A stretch of DNA of 41,761 nucleotides from Roseicyclus amphidinii (GCF_030163755.1 NZ_JASJOE010000033.1:1-41761), one strand, 5' to 3'. Positions 1 to 9,211 are shown, counted from the stretch's first letter. Notes: generated by a model not told the origin, from the letters alone. Numbers and translations: made by a program.

Positions 1-527
1 AGGCCGCCGCCGAGAAGCCCCGCAAGGCCTCCGCCGGCGCCGCCCGCGCCATCGGCCTCCATCGCGGCCGCAAGGATCTGGTCCGCGACCGGCTGCGCAA
101 CGAAGATGCCGCCGTCCGGCCCGACCGAAAAGCTGCCCTGCGCAAGGCGCAGCGTCTCGCCGTTGTCCAGCGTGATCACGAGATCGCCGCCCTCGGTGAT
201 CGCGCTGCCGGACACCCCCTCGACGACCGCAAGATCGACCAGGCCTTCGTCCTGCGCCTCGGCCATGCCCGCCAGCGGAAGCACGAGGGCGAGGCCGCCC
301 AGACCGGCGGCGGCGCGGCGCAGGTTGCGTTTCGCCCAGCCGCGCAGGAAGCGCGCGCGCAGGGCCGCATCGCGGGGCAGGTAGACGCGCCGGTCGGCGT
401 GATCGGCGCAGCGCGCCGCATCGGCAGCCAGGAACACCCCGCTCAGAACCGAGCCGCGATCGAGTGTCGGGCGAAGGCCCAAGGCCTCGGCGGACAGGGG
501 TTTCGTGGCAGTGCGGTTGTCGAGCAT
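1..527 (-). CDS. N-terminal part of a putative large secreted or surface protein (truncated by window)
   Basis: This frame is open from an ATG at 527 leftward to the window edge (about 175 codons), so the C-terminal part is outside the window. Residues 1-70 are polar and basic. A hydrophobic stretch at about 72-92 (AAAGLGGLALVLPLAGMAEAQ-like) looks like a signal sequence placed behind a long N-terminal extension. After it comes a short beta-rich segment (LVITLDNGETLRLAQGSF) and then a Gly/Ala-rich linker. This layout recalls the N-terminal prefix of giant repeat adhesins and other large exported proteins of Rhodobacteraceae (BapA-prefix-like), but no repeat domain is visible here, so the product class is an inference. 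The gene is divergent from the LuxR/hydrolase gene, with 360 bp between the two starts. The gene call is fairly firm; the function is weak. Confidence 0.55.
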   Translation of the reverse strand, partial: MLDNRTATKPLSAEALGLRPTLDRGSVLSGVFLAADAARCADHADRRVYLPRDAALRARFLRGWAKRNLRRAAAGLGGLALVLPLAGMAEAQDEGLVDLAVVEGVSGSAITEGGDLVITLDNGETLRLAQGSFSVGPDGGIFVAQPVADQILAAAMEADGAGGAGGGLAGLLGGG

Positions 528-887
528 GGCGATTGTTCCCGTTCGGTTGCGACTGTCCGGCCGGGCCCCCGCATCGTCGCGGCATGCATGGGACCACAGG
601 GCCGGCGCTTGCCCCCTGAACGGTCTGGCCCCGCCCAGGGTTCGCCTCCGTGATAGCCAGTGCCCGGACGAGTGCCGCCCCCCGAAAGGGGGGTCACATG
701 GCAGTTTTTCGATTGAAACGGCCAATTTGCCGGTGATCCGCGGTGCCTTCCGCGTGTAGCCTTGGCCGTGAGGTCGCGTGGCGCCCCGATTGCCACGTCC
801 CTCGGGGCGGCGACATGACGGATCGCCGGTCCGACCCTAGCGCGACACCGCAACCGCCGTGTCGCACGTCAGCAAGAAGGCCGTCCG
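528..887. other. Divergent intergenic region with a small GC hairpin
   Basis: This 360 bp stretch separates the leftward surface-protein gene from the rightward LuxR/hydrolase gene and must hold both promoters. The clearest element is a C6-GAAA-G6 hairpin at 678-693, a six-base-pair stem closed by a GNRA-type tetraloop. It is followed by a more AT-rich segment (700-735). I see no convincing -35/-10 pair. The open frames crossing it have shadow-like composition and I do not call them genes. Confidence 0.4.
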
Positions 888-2429
888 ATGGGAAAGCGCG
901 AGAACCGGAACGGCAGCACCGAGCTTGCCAAGATCATCTACAGGGCGATCCCGGACTGGCGTCGGGACACGCAGGACGTGTCGCGCCAAAGCTTCCAGGT
1001 CGAACGCTTCTTCCTCCAGACCTTCGGGCAATGCCAGTTTCCGCTTGCGCTGTATGACGCGCAGGGGGGCCTCCTGTTCTCGGGATCGAGCGGCGGCGAT
1101 TTCCCGAAACGCCTGTCGCCGCAGGAGAACGCCCCGACAGGTTGCGGGTTCACCATGGCCGGGGGCTGCCTGTATTTCACGCTGCAGACCGCCCGGCGCT
1201 GGCCGCATGCCCCGAGGGACATTGCCTTCGTGGCCGTCAGGATCGCATCCGACGGGTTTCCGATGTCCGGCGTCATACCCGCCGCGGGGGCGCTGACCGA
1301 CAGCGAACTCGAATTGCTGTGTCACCTGATTGCCGGCAGTGATCTCAAGACCGCCGCGGAACAGACCGGCGCGAGCTACGACACCAAGCGCAAGCAGGTG
1401 CAGAAGATCCTGCAGAAGCTGGGCCACAGGTCGCAAGGCGACATGCTGCGCCTGTTGTCCGTCAGCCTGACCGCGCGCCTTGTCGAAGAGCTGGTCGCGC
1501 ATCTTCCGGCGGATGCGGAAACCGCGCTTGCGCAAGGCCACTACGGACCGTCACTGGTCGTGACGCGCGTGAATTCGGGATCGGGCCTCGAGGTGCCGGT
1601 CTGGGATATCGGGCCGCGCGACGGCGCGCCCATCGTGTATTTCCACAGCATGCTCGCGCCGGTCATCTTCCATGACCAGCTGCCCGAGGCCCTGCACGCA
1701 CATGACCTCAGGTTCCTGATGGTGCCCCGTCATTTCATGGACATCAACGAAGTCTCGAATTCGCGGGCACGCCAGAAGCACATCATCGACGCGGTCGCCT
1801 CTGCCCTGTCCTATCTCACGTCGCGGCCGTTCATCTGCATCGGCGACAGCGCGGGTTGCTCATGGGCGGTGCAGTTCGCGTGCAATCATCCCGACATGGT
1901 GTCCGAGCTGCACCTCGTGGCGACGCCGCAGTCGAGTGTCGGCGTTCAGCCTCCCACGCTGTTCACCGACGTCTCGTCGAGGATCAAGGCCAGCGAGCGC
2001 GTCGTCTACAGCCTGACGCGGATCTACAACCTGATCTCCAGAAGCCCCGTGTTTTCGCGGCGCGCCCTGGGCTACATGTATCGCGGGAGCCCCTCGGACC
2101 TTGCCACGCTGGACGAGGCCTTTTCGCAGTATCGTCTGTCCGAATGGCTGACCCTGATCGCAAGCGGCGCGCGCCATTCGTCGATCGACGAGGTCGTAAG
2201 CCTGCAGGGCGACTGGGTCAGGGGCCTGTTCGACACGCCGGCCCCGGTGACCTTCTGGCATGGCACCCAGGATCCGATTTGCCCGGTCGAGGACGTCAGG
2301 GCGCTGGCGCGTCGCCTGCCGGGTGCCCGCATGAGGGTCATCGACAGCGCGGGCCATTTTCTCAGCTCGCAGCAGATCGACGCCTTGCTCTTCGCCCTGT
2401 CCGCGGCGCGTTCGAACCGCACGGGGTAG
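888..2429 (+). CDS. LuxR-type HTH regulator fused to an alpha/beta hydrolase
   Basis: This 513-residue protein has three parts. Residues about 20-130 form an unassigned, possibly PAS-like sensor segment (FPLALYDAQGGLLFSG). Residues about 134-196 look like a LuxR/FixJ-type HTH (LTDSELELLCHLIAG, then a recognition-helix region ending QKILQKLGHRS). Residues about 215-505 are an alpha/beta hydrolase. Its triad is visible: Ser321 in a GDSAG nucleophile elbow, Asp462 in GTQDP and His490 in GHF. It is probably a cytoplasmic transcription regulator whose hydrolase domain binds or cleaves an effector. That effector could be an ester, lactone or amide, but the sequence does not say which. The gene is divergent from the surface-protein gene, which is a plausible target. 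The domain calls are firm; ligand and target are inference. Confidence 0.85.
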   Translation: MGKRENRNGSTELAKIIYRAIPDWRRDTQDVSRQSFQVERFFLQTFGQCQFPLALYDAQGGLLFSGSSGGDFPKRLSPQENAPTGCGFTMAGGCLYFTLQTARRWPHAPRDIAFVAVRIASDGFPMSGVIPAAGALTDSELELLCHLIAGSDLKTAAEQTGASYDTKRKQVQKILQKLGHRSQGDMLRLLSVSLTARLVEELVAHLPADAETALAQGHYGPSLVVTRVNSGSGLEVPVWDIGPRDGAPIVYFHSMLAPVIFHDQLPEALHAHDLRFLMVPRHFMDINEVSNSRARQKHIIDAVASALSYLTSRPFICIGDSAGCSWAVQFACNHPDMVSELHLVATPQSSVGVQPPTLFTDVSSRIKASERVVYSLTRIYNLISRSPVFSRRALGYMYRGSPSDLATLDEAFSQYRLSEWLTLIASGARHSSIDEVVSLQGDWVRGLFDTPAPVTFWHGTQDPICPVEDVRALARRLPGARMRVIDSAGHFLSSQQIDALLFALSAARSNRTG

Positions 2430-2492
2430 CCCGGCCTAAACCGGCCTCAGGGGGGGCACACAGAAGCGGGCCGCCGGTTCCGGCATGTCGTC

Positions 2493-3197
2493 CTAGTCGT
2501 TGTAGCTTACAAAGGTCACGGTCGCGCCGATGGCGTTGCCGCGCGTGTGGACATCGTCGACCCGCAGCGCGGCGATGCGCCCTTCGTTGGTGCGGGCGCA
2601 GAAATGGTCGCCGGGCCGCACCTGGCGCAGCAGGATGCCGTCGGTCCGGTACACGGCCTGCGCGCACTCCCGGTATCCGAGCTGCCGCGCTTGCGGGGCC
2701 GAGATCCGGGCATCCGCGAAGGGTGCCAGAGCAAGGTCGCGCTCGGTCGAGCCCGCGATCCAGATATCGTTGTTCCACGGCGACCCGTTTGTGCCGTCCA
2801 GGTCGACCTGATCGCCGGGGCCGAGGGCCGCCCGCCCGGTGTGGTGGTTCGAGATCTGCCCCTGTCCCGATCCGCCCTGCCCCGCCGGGTCGCAGGCAAA
2901 ACCGGTCCGGTCCTGCACGGCACAGTGCAAGCCCGCCTCGGCAGGGCGTTGCACCACGACGCCACCGTCATAGATGCAGCGCAGAACCTGCGTGGCTCCG
3001 CCGCCGCTGACGACTTCCGTCCGCTCGATGCGCTGCTGGGTGTTGATGGCCTGCCAGCCGGTCTGGCGCGTGACGACGGAAATCTGGGCATCCGCCGGGC
3101 ATTGGACATAGGTCGTGTCGGCGCGCGCGGTCTGCGGCATGACCGTGACGCCCAGGGCAAGCAGCAGTGCCGCGGCAAGATTTCCGACCTTCGACAT
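2493..3197 (-). CDS. Secreted hypothetical protein
   Basis: I chose the ATG at 3197 because it starts a classical signal peptide (MSKVGNLAAALLLALGVTV, cleavage near TARA-D). A purine-rich GGGGGTGG Shine-Dalgarno-like run lies just upstream. The frame continues further upstream, but those codons have no coding character. The mature protein (about 210 residues) contains several Cys residues (YVQCPAD, LRCIYD, LHCAVQD, FACDP, YRECAQ, HFCART) that could form disulfides, consistent with a periplasmic or extracellular location. The C-terminal part ends in a predicted beta-rich segment. I recognise no family. It is convergent with the LuxR/hydrolase gene, 63 bp away. Confidence 0.7.
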   Translation of the reverse strand: MSKVGNLAAALLLALGVTVMPQTARADTTYVQCPADAQISVVTRQTGWQAINTQQRIERTEVVSGGGATQVLRCIYDGGVVVQRPAEAGLHCAVQDRTGFACDPAGQGGSGQGQISNHHTGRAALGPGDQVDLDGTNGSPWNNDIWIAGSTERDLALAPFADARISAPQARQLGYRECAQAVYRTDGILLRQVRPGDHFCARTNEGRIAALRVDDVHTRGNAIGATVTFVSYND

Positions 3198-3488
3198 GGT
3201 GCCACCCCCGATACGCAATCCGGGATTGCGCCCGAAATATTCATCCGACACGTCTGTGCCCGCCTCGCCTGCGAGCATCCTCCAGCTCCTCGACCCGTTC
3301 AAAATATCTTTCGCCCCGCAGGGTGCCCTTTCGAGCCCCACCCGCGCGTACCGGGCGACGCCGGGCTGAACGCCCTCCCCGAGGCGATCACCGCGGCCTT
3401 CCCCGAGACCACGGTCCGGGCCTTTATCGTTCACCCGATCCGGTCTGTGATCGGTCGGCAGACACTCGGTGTCGGCCGTCGATGCGGC

Positions 3489-4148
3489 TCAGATCACGAG
3501 AGCCCCCAGATACACACCGAACGCGACAAGGAACGCCGCGCCCGACGCCCGGCCGAAGCCGCGCCGCCATGATCGTCGTGGCCAATTCCGGCAGCGAGGT
3601 GCCGATCGCCACCAGCGTCAGGCCTATCACCGCCTCCGTCAGGCCGAAAGCCCGCACCACCGAGATGGAGCCGTCGATCAGCAGCTCTGCCCCGATCGGC
3701 AACCCGATGACGCCGAGGATCGTGAAGCCCGCGATCTTCCAGCCCGGCATGTCCGGGTCCGCCTCCTCGGGCAGATCTCCGGCCCCGCCGTTCCGGTGAA
3801 CGCGAGGCCGATGAAAAGCAGCGTGACGACCAGCATGGTGACGTAGCTGCGCCGGCTCTCGCCGCCCTCGGACAGGGTGAAGGCCAGCGCCGGAAGCCCG
3901 AGGATCAGGACCACGTTGGCGATGTTCGATCCCACGACAATTCCCATGGCCAGGTCGGGGAAACCGCCGATGACCGCCTTGATCGCCACCAGAAGCTCGG
4001 GCGCCGAGGTGCCGAAGGCGACCACCGTCAGGCTGACGATCAGCGCCGGACTGCGCAGCCGCAGGCCCAGGTTCATGGCCCCTTGAACCGGCAGGTCACC
4101 GGCGAGGAACAGGATCAGGATACCAAGACCCTCAGATGCAAAATCCAT
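3489..4148 (-). pseudogene. Broken Na+/Ca2+ antiporter (CaCA family, YrbG-like)
   Basis: The first part (start 4148) has the CaCA alpha-1 repeat TVVAFGTSAPELLVAI and GSNIANVVLILGLPAL. Near 3775 the frame is lost, and the protein continues in another frame as LPEEADPDMPGWKIAGFTILG and then the alpha-2 repeat start GLTLVAIGTSLPELATTIMAA. Directly after this, near 3560, the sequence jumps in a third frame to the family's extreme C-terminus (RASGAAFLVAFGVYLGALVI, stop at 3489-3491). Roughly 90 residues of the second half are missing, including the rest of the alpha-2 repeat and later membrane segments. An intact member is an inner-membrane cation exchanger of about 320 residues. One frameshift plus one deletion make this copy non-functional. 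Confidence 0.88.
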
Positions 4149-4201
4149 GATCCTGAGTGGCTTGCGGGCTCCAATTGATGTATCGGATCAGCGTCGAGCG
4201 G

Positions 4202-5536
4202 TCAGTCGGACCACGCCAGCCACGCAGCCCGGCGACGGGCCTGCACCTCGGGGTCCGGGTCGAGTCCGGCGACCAGAAGGCGCCGTGTGCAGGGCTCGCG
4301 CGGGGCCTCGAAGATGCGCCGGACCGGCCCCTGTTCGACGATCCCGCCCGCCTGCATGACCAGCACCCGGTCCGCGACATCGCGCACCAGCGCCAGCGCG
4401 CGGGCGATGGCGATCCGCTGCCTCTGCCCGCCGGAAAACTGGTGCGGATAGTGCGCGGCGTGTTCGGGATCGAGCCCCACCTGCCCCAGAAGCTCGGCCA
4501 CCCGCGCGGGCCACTGCGCCTGCGGCACGATGCCGGGATGGATCACCCAGGCCTCGGAAATGATCTGCTACACCGACATGCGCGGGTTGAGCGATTGCGT
4601 CGGGTCCTGGAACACCATCTGCATCTGACGGCGCAATCCGGCCATTTGCCGGGGCGTGCGGGTCAGAAGGTCCTCGCCCTTCCAGAGCACGGTGCCGCGC
4701 GTCGCGTCCTCGAGGCGCAGGATCAGCTTGGCGACGGTGGATTTGCCCGATCCGCTTTCGCCCACGACGGCGAGCGTTTCGCCGGCGTGAAGATCGAAAT
4801 CCACACCCTTGAGCGCATCGAAACCGCCGCAGGATTTCGCAAGGTCACGGCAGCTCAGGATCGGCTCGGGCCCCTCGGCCACGACGCGCAGATCATGCGT
4901 GATCGGCACAAGCCCCATGCCGGTTTCCGCCTGCACGTCCTGCAACAGGCTCAGAACCTCGGCCTGCACCGTCACGTCCAGCGCGGTGGTCGGCTCGTCG
5001 GCGATCAGAAGATCGGGCTTCAACCCGAGCGCCATGGCGATCATCAGGCGCTGGCGCTGACCGCCGGAAAACTGGTGCGGATACTTGCGCAGCGCCCCGC
5101 CCGGATCGGGAATGCCGACCCGCTCGACCAGCGCACGGGCGCGGCTCCGGGCCTCGGCCTGCGGGCGACCGTGGGCCGTCAGGGTCTCGGCGATCTGCCG
5201 CCCGACCGTGTGGACGGGGTTCAGATGGCTCAGCGGGTCCCGGAAGATCATGGCGATCCGCTTGCCGTTCGGACGCCTGCGCTGCTCCTCGGTCCATGTC
5301 AGAAGGTCTTCGCCCTCGAACAGGACCCGGCCCGAGGCGATCTCGCCCGGCGGGCAATCGATCAGGTTCATGATCACCGAGGAGGACACCGACTTGCCCG
5401 ACCCGGACTCGCCCAGGATCGCAAGGGTTTCGCCCCGGTCCACGTGCCACGACACGTCCTCCACGGCGCGCACGACACCCTGTGCCGTGTGAAACCGCAC
5501 CGAAAGGTTCTGCACGTCCAACAGATGCTCAGCCAC
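4202..5536 (-). pseudogene. Fused dipeptide-type ABC ATPase (DppD-DppF), inactivated
   Basis: The likely start is GTG 5536, overlapping the dppC remnant stop by 8 nt; a TTG at 5557 is also in frame. The first ABC domain has Walker A GESGSGKS, signature FSGGQRQR and Walker B LLIADEPT. It stops right after the H-loop (ITHDLRVVAE) and runs directly into the second domain (GPEPILSCRDL), so its normal tail and the linker are missing. The second domain has Walker A GESGSGKST and then an in-frame TAG at 4568-4570. Beyond it come [17 protein letters not shown] and then [11 protein letters not shown] with the Walker B and H-loop segment deleted. Two in-frame excisions and one nonsense codon in one gene rule out a functional importer ATPase. 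Intact relatives (GsiA/DppDF type) are about 550-620 residues. Confidence 0.88.
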
Positions 5537-7041
5537 GGCGGTTCGCTTTCGGTTCAAGCCGCCAGTTCTGCGTCGGATCGAGCGCGATGCGCATCCACGA
5601 CGACAACAGGTTGAGCGACATGGTGGTGAGAATGATCGCCAACCCCGGCCAGAAGGCGAGCCACCACGCGGTTGTCAGGTAATCGCGCCCCTGGCTGACC
5701 ATCAGGCCCCATGTGATTTCCGGCGGCTGGATGCCGATACCCAGAAAGGACAGCGCGCTTTCGGCGAGCATCACAAAGGCGAAATCGAGGGTGGCAATGG
5801 TGATGAGCGTGGGCAGGATGACGGGCAGGATATGGCGGAACACGATCCGCCCCGACGACGCGCCCATGCCCTTGGCGGCCTGCACGAACATCCGCTCGCG
5901 CACCTCGAGCACCTCGGCGCGGGTGATGCGCAGGTAGACGGGGATGCGGGTGATGGCGCGCACGATGATCAGGTTCGCCACCGACGGCTCCGGGATGTAG
6001 AGCACGATCACCGCCAGCAGAAGCGACGGGAACGACATGATGACATCGGCCAGCCGGAGCAGGATTTCAGACGCGATCCGCCCGCCGTAGCCCCGCGACC
6101 AGGCCGAACAGCGTGCCGATGATCAGCGATCCGGCCACCGCCCCCGCCGCCACCATCAGGGTGTTCTGCGCCGCCACCACGATCCGCGCCAGAAGCGGCC
6201 GACCAAGCGCATCGCCGCCAAGGATCACCGGGAAATCCCGTTGCAGGATCGCGTCGATCATCAGCTTGCCGACACCGGGAAAGCCGAAGATCGTCTCGAC
6301 CACCACCGCGCCGTTCAGCAGGGCCGCGGCCTGATTGTCGATCACCGTGATCACCGGCAGCATCGCGTTGCGGAGCGTGTGGACGAAGATGATCGCGCGG
6401 TTCTTCACGCCCTTGACGCGGGCGGTTTTCACGTAGGCCGAGCCGAGCGCGGTGATCATCGCGCCGCGCACGACCTGCAGGATCAGGCCGAAGGGGCGGA
6501 TGAAGGGGACGGCGACCGGCAGGACCAAGTGCCACACCGTGCCCGTGCCGGAGATGAGCCGCCAGCCAAGGCCGAGGGCGAAGACGACGATGGCCACGAT
6601 CGCCACCCAGAAATCGGGGGCCGAGGCGCCGATCAGGCTGAACAGAGAGGCGATGCGGTCAAAGATGCCGCCGACATGGAAGGCCGCCAGCGCGCCCAGC
6701 GTGACCGCGGCGACGCTGACCAGCGTCATGGTGATCAGCGCCAGTTGGAGCGTCCGGACAAAGGCCTCCAGCACCACGTCGAGGGCGGGCCGCGCGCGGC
6801 ACAGGCTGTCGCCGAAATCACCACGGACGAGGTCGGCCATGTAGGAGCCGAACTGCACCAGAAGCGGGTCGTTCGGCCCGTGAAGCTCGCGGAAATTCTC
6901 GCGCATGTCCTCGGAGGCGTCGACCGGCAGGAACAGGGCCGCCGGATCGCCCGTGAGGCGCGACAGGAAGAAGACGAGGATCACGAGACCCAGAAGCGAG
7001 ATCAGGCTCGTCAAGGCGCGCTGTCCGATCCGACGTGTCGT
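5529..7041 (-). pseudogene. Remnants of dipeptide ABC permeases DppB and DppC, fused by deletion and frameshifted
   Basis: Reading leftward, a DppB-like permease begins in the segment ALTSLISLLGLVILVFFLSRLTGDPA. It keeps the permease EAA-type loop region (GSAYVKTARVKGVKN...HTLRNAMLP). After ETIFGFPGVGKLMIDAILQRDFPVI the sequence passes straight into the N-terminal third of a DppC-like permease (LGGDALGRPLLARIVVAAQNTL), so DppB's end and DppC's start are gone. Near 6085-6095 a run of four G instead of three shifts the frame; in the shifted frame DppC continues as GYGGRIASEILLRLADVIMSFPSLLLAV to its stop at 5529. The expected start position reads ACG (7039-7041) behind a GAGGGGG Shine-Dalgarno, suggesting start-codon loss. 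TTG at 7014 is an alternative start. Confidence 0.87.
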
Positions 7042-7105
7042 TGTGCCCCCTCGAAAAAATCGGCGGCGCGGGGGCAGGCCCGCACCGCCGTCGGCTCCGG
7101 ACGGC

Positions 7106-7345
7106 TCAGTCGAGCCCGATGTCAGCCGACTGCAGCGACGAGTTGGTTGCAATGGTCGGCGTGTAGTCGATGCTTTCCGCGACGCGGGCGAAGCCCACCA
7201 TGTGGAAGAGCAGGACATCCGAGACGATCTCGTCGTGCAGCAGCGCGAAGAGCTCGGACCACAGCGCCGCGCGCGCATCGCCGGTGGCCGCCGTCGCCTG
7301 CTCGATCCACCGGACTGCCGCCGGGAACGTTCGTCCGCGCGGCCC
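7106..7345 (-). pseudogene. C-terminal fragment of a peptide-binding protein (DppA-like)
   Basis: About 75 codons ending at 7106 match the tail of solute-binding proteins of dipeptide-type ABC importers (WSELFALLHDEIVSDVLLFHM followed by VGFARVAESIDYTPTIATNSS). The rest of the roughly 500-residue protein, including the signal peptide and ligand-binding lobes, is absent. Upstream of about 7330-7345 the DNA instead encodes a sialidase-like protein on the opposite strand. The fragment sits 64 bp ahead of the dppB remnant in the same orientation, as the first gene of the dpp-type operon would. The simplest reading is a deletion that removed both 5' ends and the divergent promoter between them. 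Confidence 0.8.
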
Positions 7346-8093
7346 CGTTCGTGCGTGACGATGGCGCATGGGTGCTGCCGCTCTTCCTGTGCAACCCGCG
7401 CGACGGCTTGCGCTGGACCGGGGTCCATGACACGGCGGCGGTCGCGGTCAGCGAGGACGGCGGCCAGACATGGACCACGCGCGACGTGCCGCAATCGGTC
7501 GGATCGGTCCACATGACGCCGATCGACCCGGGCAACGGCCGGATGGCGGCCTTCTGTCGCCGCCGGCAGGCCGATTTCGTGCATCGCAGCGAAAGCCACG
7601 ACGGCGGGCGGACATGGTCGGCCCCTGTCCCGACGGATGTGCCGAACAACAACAGCTCCATCGCGGCCGCCCGCCTTGCGGACGGAACGGTCGCGCTGGT
7701 CTGCAATCCGGTCTCGGCGGCGGACTCTAGCTCGCGCCGGGCCTCGCTCTATGGCGAGCTGGACGGCGAGGATGCCCGCCCCGAAGCGCCGATGGCTGCG
7801 CCCCGATCTGGGGCGTCGAGCGCGCGCCGCTGTCGCTGTGGCTGTCGCGGGACGGCGGCAAGACCTTCCCCGAGCGGCATGTCATCGAGACCAGCGCGGG
7901 CACCTGCCTGTCGAACGACTCGCTCGACGGGCGCAACAAGGAGCTGTCCTATCCGGCGCTCCTGCCCCGGCCCGATGGCGGGCTCGACATCGCCTACACA
8001 TTCCATCGCCGCGCGATCAAACATGTCCGACTGAGCGCCGGCGCCTTTGCCGAGCTGCGCCGGATCAGCACCACCGAAGGAACGGACGCATGA
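7330..8093 (+). pseudogene. Sialidase-like BNR-repeat protein, 5'-truncated and frameshifted
   Basis: The frame begins inside a protein (FVRAAPFVRDDGAWVLPLFL) with no start codon. Three Asp-boxes are visible: SEDGGQTW, SHDGGRTW and SRDGGKTF. The motif NNNSSIAAARLADG and the ending ELSYPALLPRPDGGLDIAYTFHRR place it in the BNR_2/exo-sialidase-like beta-propeller group. Near 7800 the frame changes, and the third Asp-box and C-terminus are read in the new frame to a TGA at 8091-8093 that overlaps the next gene's ATG. Roughly the first third of a typical 370-400 residue protein is missing. Intact relatives act on glycosides or other carbohydrates; substrate unknown. Not functional as it stands. 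Confidence 0.83.
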
Positions 8094-9211
8094 CAGGCCT
8101 GGACAATCCGATCACGCTTCATCAGCCGCGGCGCGTCGAAATCGGGCGCGGCACGGCGGCGCGCGTCGGCACCTGGGCCGAGGGCGCGCGGCGCGTCCTC
8201 GTGGTGGCGAGCGGCCCGACCGCGCACTATGTCGACCGCCTCGGGCTGACGGGCGATGCGCAGGTGATCGACGATGTCCCGCCCGAGCCGGACCTTCCCG
8301 CCTTCGAAAAGGCCGTGGCGACGGCGCGCGAGGTGCGGCCCGACCTGGTGGTGGGCCTTGGCGGCGGGTCGGTGATGAATGTGGCCAAGCTGATCGCGGC
8401 CTTGTGGGACGCGGATGCGACGCTCAAGAACCTCGCCGGGCCGAACAGGGTCGCCGGGCGGCGCACCCGCCTTGCGCAGGTCGCCACGACCGCCGGCACC
8501 GGCTCCGAGGCGGGCATCCGCGCGCTGGTGACGGACCCCGACACCCACGCCAAGATCGCCGTGGAAAGCCCATTCCTCTTGGCGGACCTGGCGGTTCTGG
8601 ACCCCGAGCTGACCTTTTCCCTGCCGCCCGCGGTCACGGCGGCGACGGGTGTCGATGCCATGGCGCATTGTGTCGAGGCCTTCACCAAAATCCGCGCCAA
8701 TGACCTGATCGACGGATATGCCCGGTCGGGCATCGGCCTTGTCGGTCGCTACCTTGTCCGCGCGGTCGAGACTGGCGCCGACGCCGAGGCGCGGGCGGGC
8801 ATGATGCTGGCCTCCTATTACGGGGGGCTGTGCCTCGGTCCGGTCAACACGGCTGCGGGTCACGCGCTGGCCTACCCGCTGGACACACACCTGTCGTTGC
8901 CGCACGGGCTGGCGAACGCGATCATCTTTCCACATGTGCTGGCCTTCAACGAACCGGCGCGCCCCGAGAAGACGGCCGAGGTCGCGCGGGCGCTCGGCCT
9001 GCCCGTCACCGGGACGAACCCGCTGTTCGATGCGGCCTACCGGTTCTGCAAGGAGCTTGGGCTGGACATGCAGCTGTCGCATCACGGCGCGACGGAGGCG
9101 CAGCTGGGAACCTGGGCCGCCGAGGCCCATGGCATTCGCCGCCTGATGGACAACACCCCCCGCGACATGAGCGTCGACGAGGTCGAACGGATCTACCGGG
9201 CGGCACTCTGA
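8090..9211 (+). CDS. Iron-containing alcohol dehydrogenase
   Basis: This is a 373-residue group III alcohol dehydrogenase. The N-terminal Rossmann-like domain carries GLGGGSVMNVAK (nucleotide binding) and TTAGTGSEA. The C-terminal helical domain holds the metal ligands Asp189 and His193 (GVDAMAHCVEAF), His258 (AAGHALAYPL) and His272 (LPHGLANA), with spacing typical of the family. It should oxidise an alcohol or reduce an aldehyde or ketone with NAD(P) in the cytoplasm. The neighbouring DUF1537 kinase and PdxA2 point to a four-carbon sugar-acid route, but its exact substrate cannot be read from sequence. The ATG overlaps the upstream pseudogene's TGA (ATGA), the trace of translational coupling in the original operon. 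No lesion is visible. Confidence 0.9.
   Translation: MTGLDNPITLHQPRRVEIGRGTAARVGTWAEGARRVLVVASGPTAHYVDRLGLTGDAQVIDDVPPEPDLPAFEKAVATAREVRPDLVVGLGGGSVMNVAKLIAALWDADATLKNLAGPNRVAGRRTRLAQVATTAGTGSEAGIRALVTDPDTHAKIAVESPFLLADLAVLDPELTFSLPPAVTAATGVDAMAHCVEAFTKIRANDLIDGYARSGIGLVGRYLVRAVETGADAEARAGMMLASYYGGLCLGPVNTAAGHALAYPLDTHLSLPHGLANAIIFPHVLAFNEPARPEKTAEVARALGLPVTGTNPLFDAAYRFCKELGLDMQLSHHGATEAQLGTWAAEAHGIRRLMDNTPRDMSVDEVERIYRAAL

Noticed and set aside
6080-6100. Programmed ribosomal frameshift in the permease gene
   Set aside because: Adjacent genes carry nonsense and deletion lesions and the permease itself has lost its ends, so mutation is the simpler explanation.
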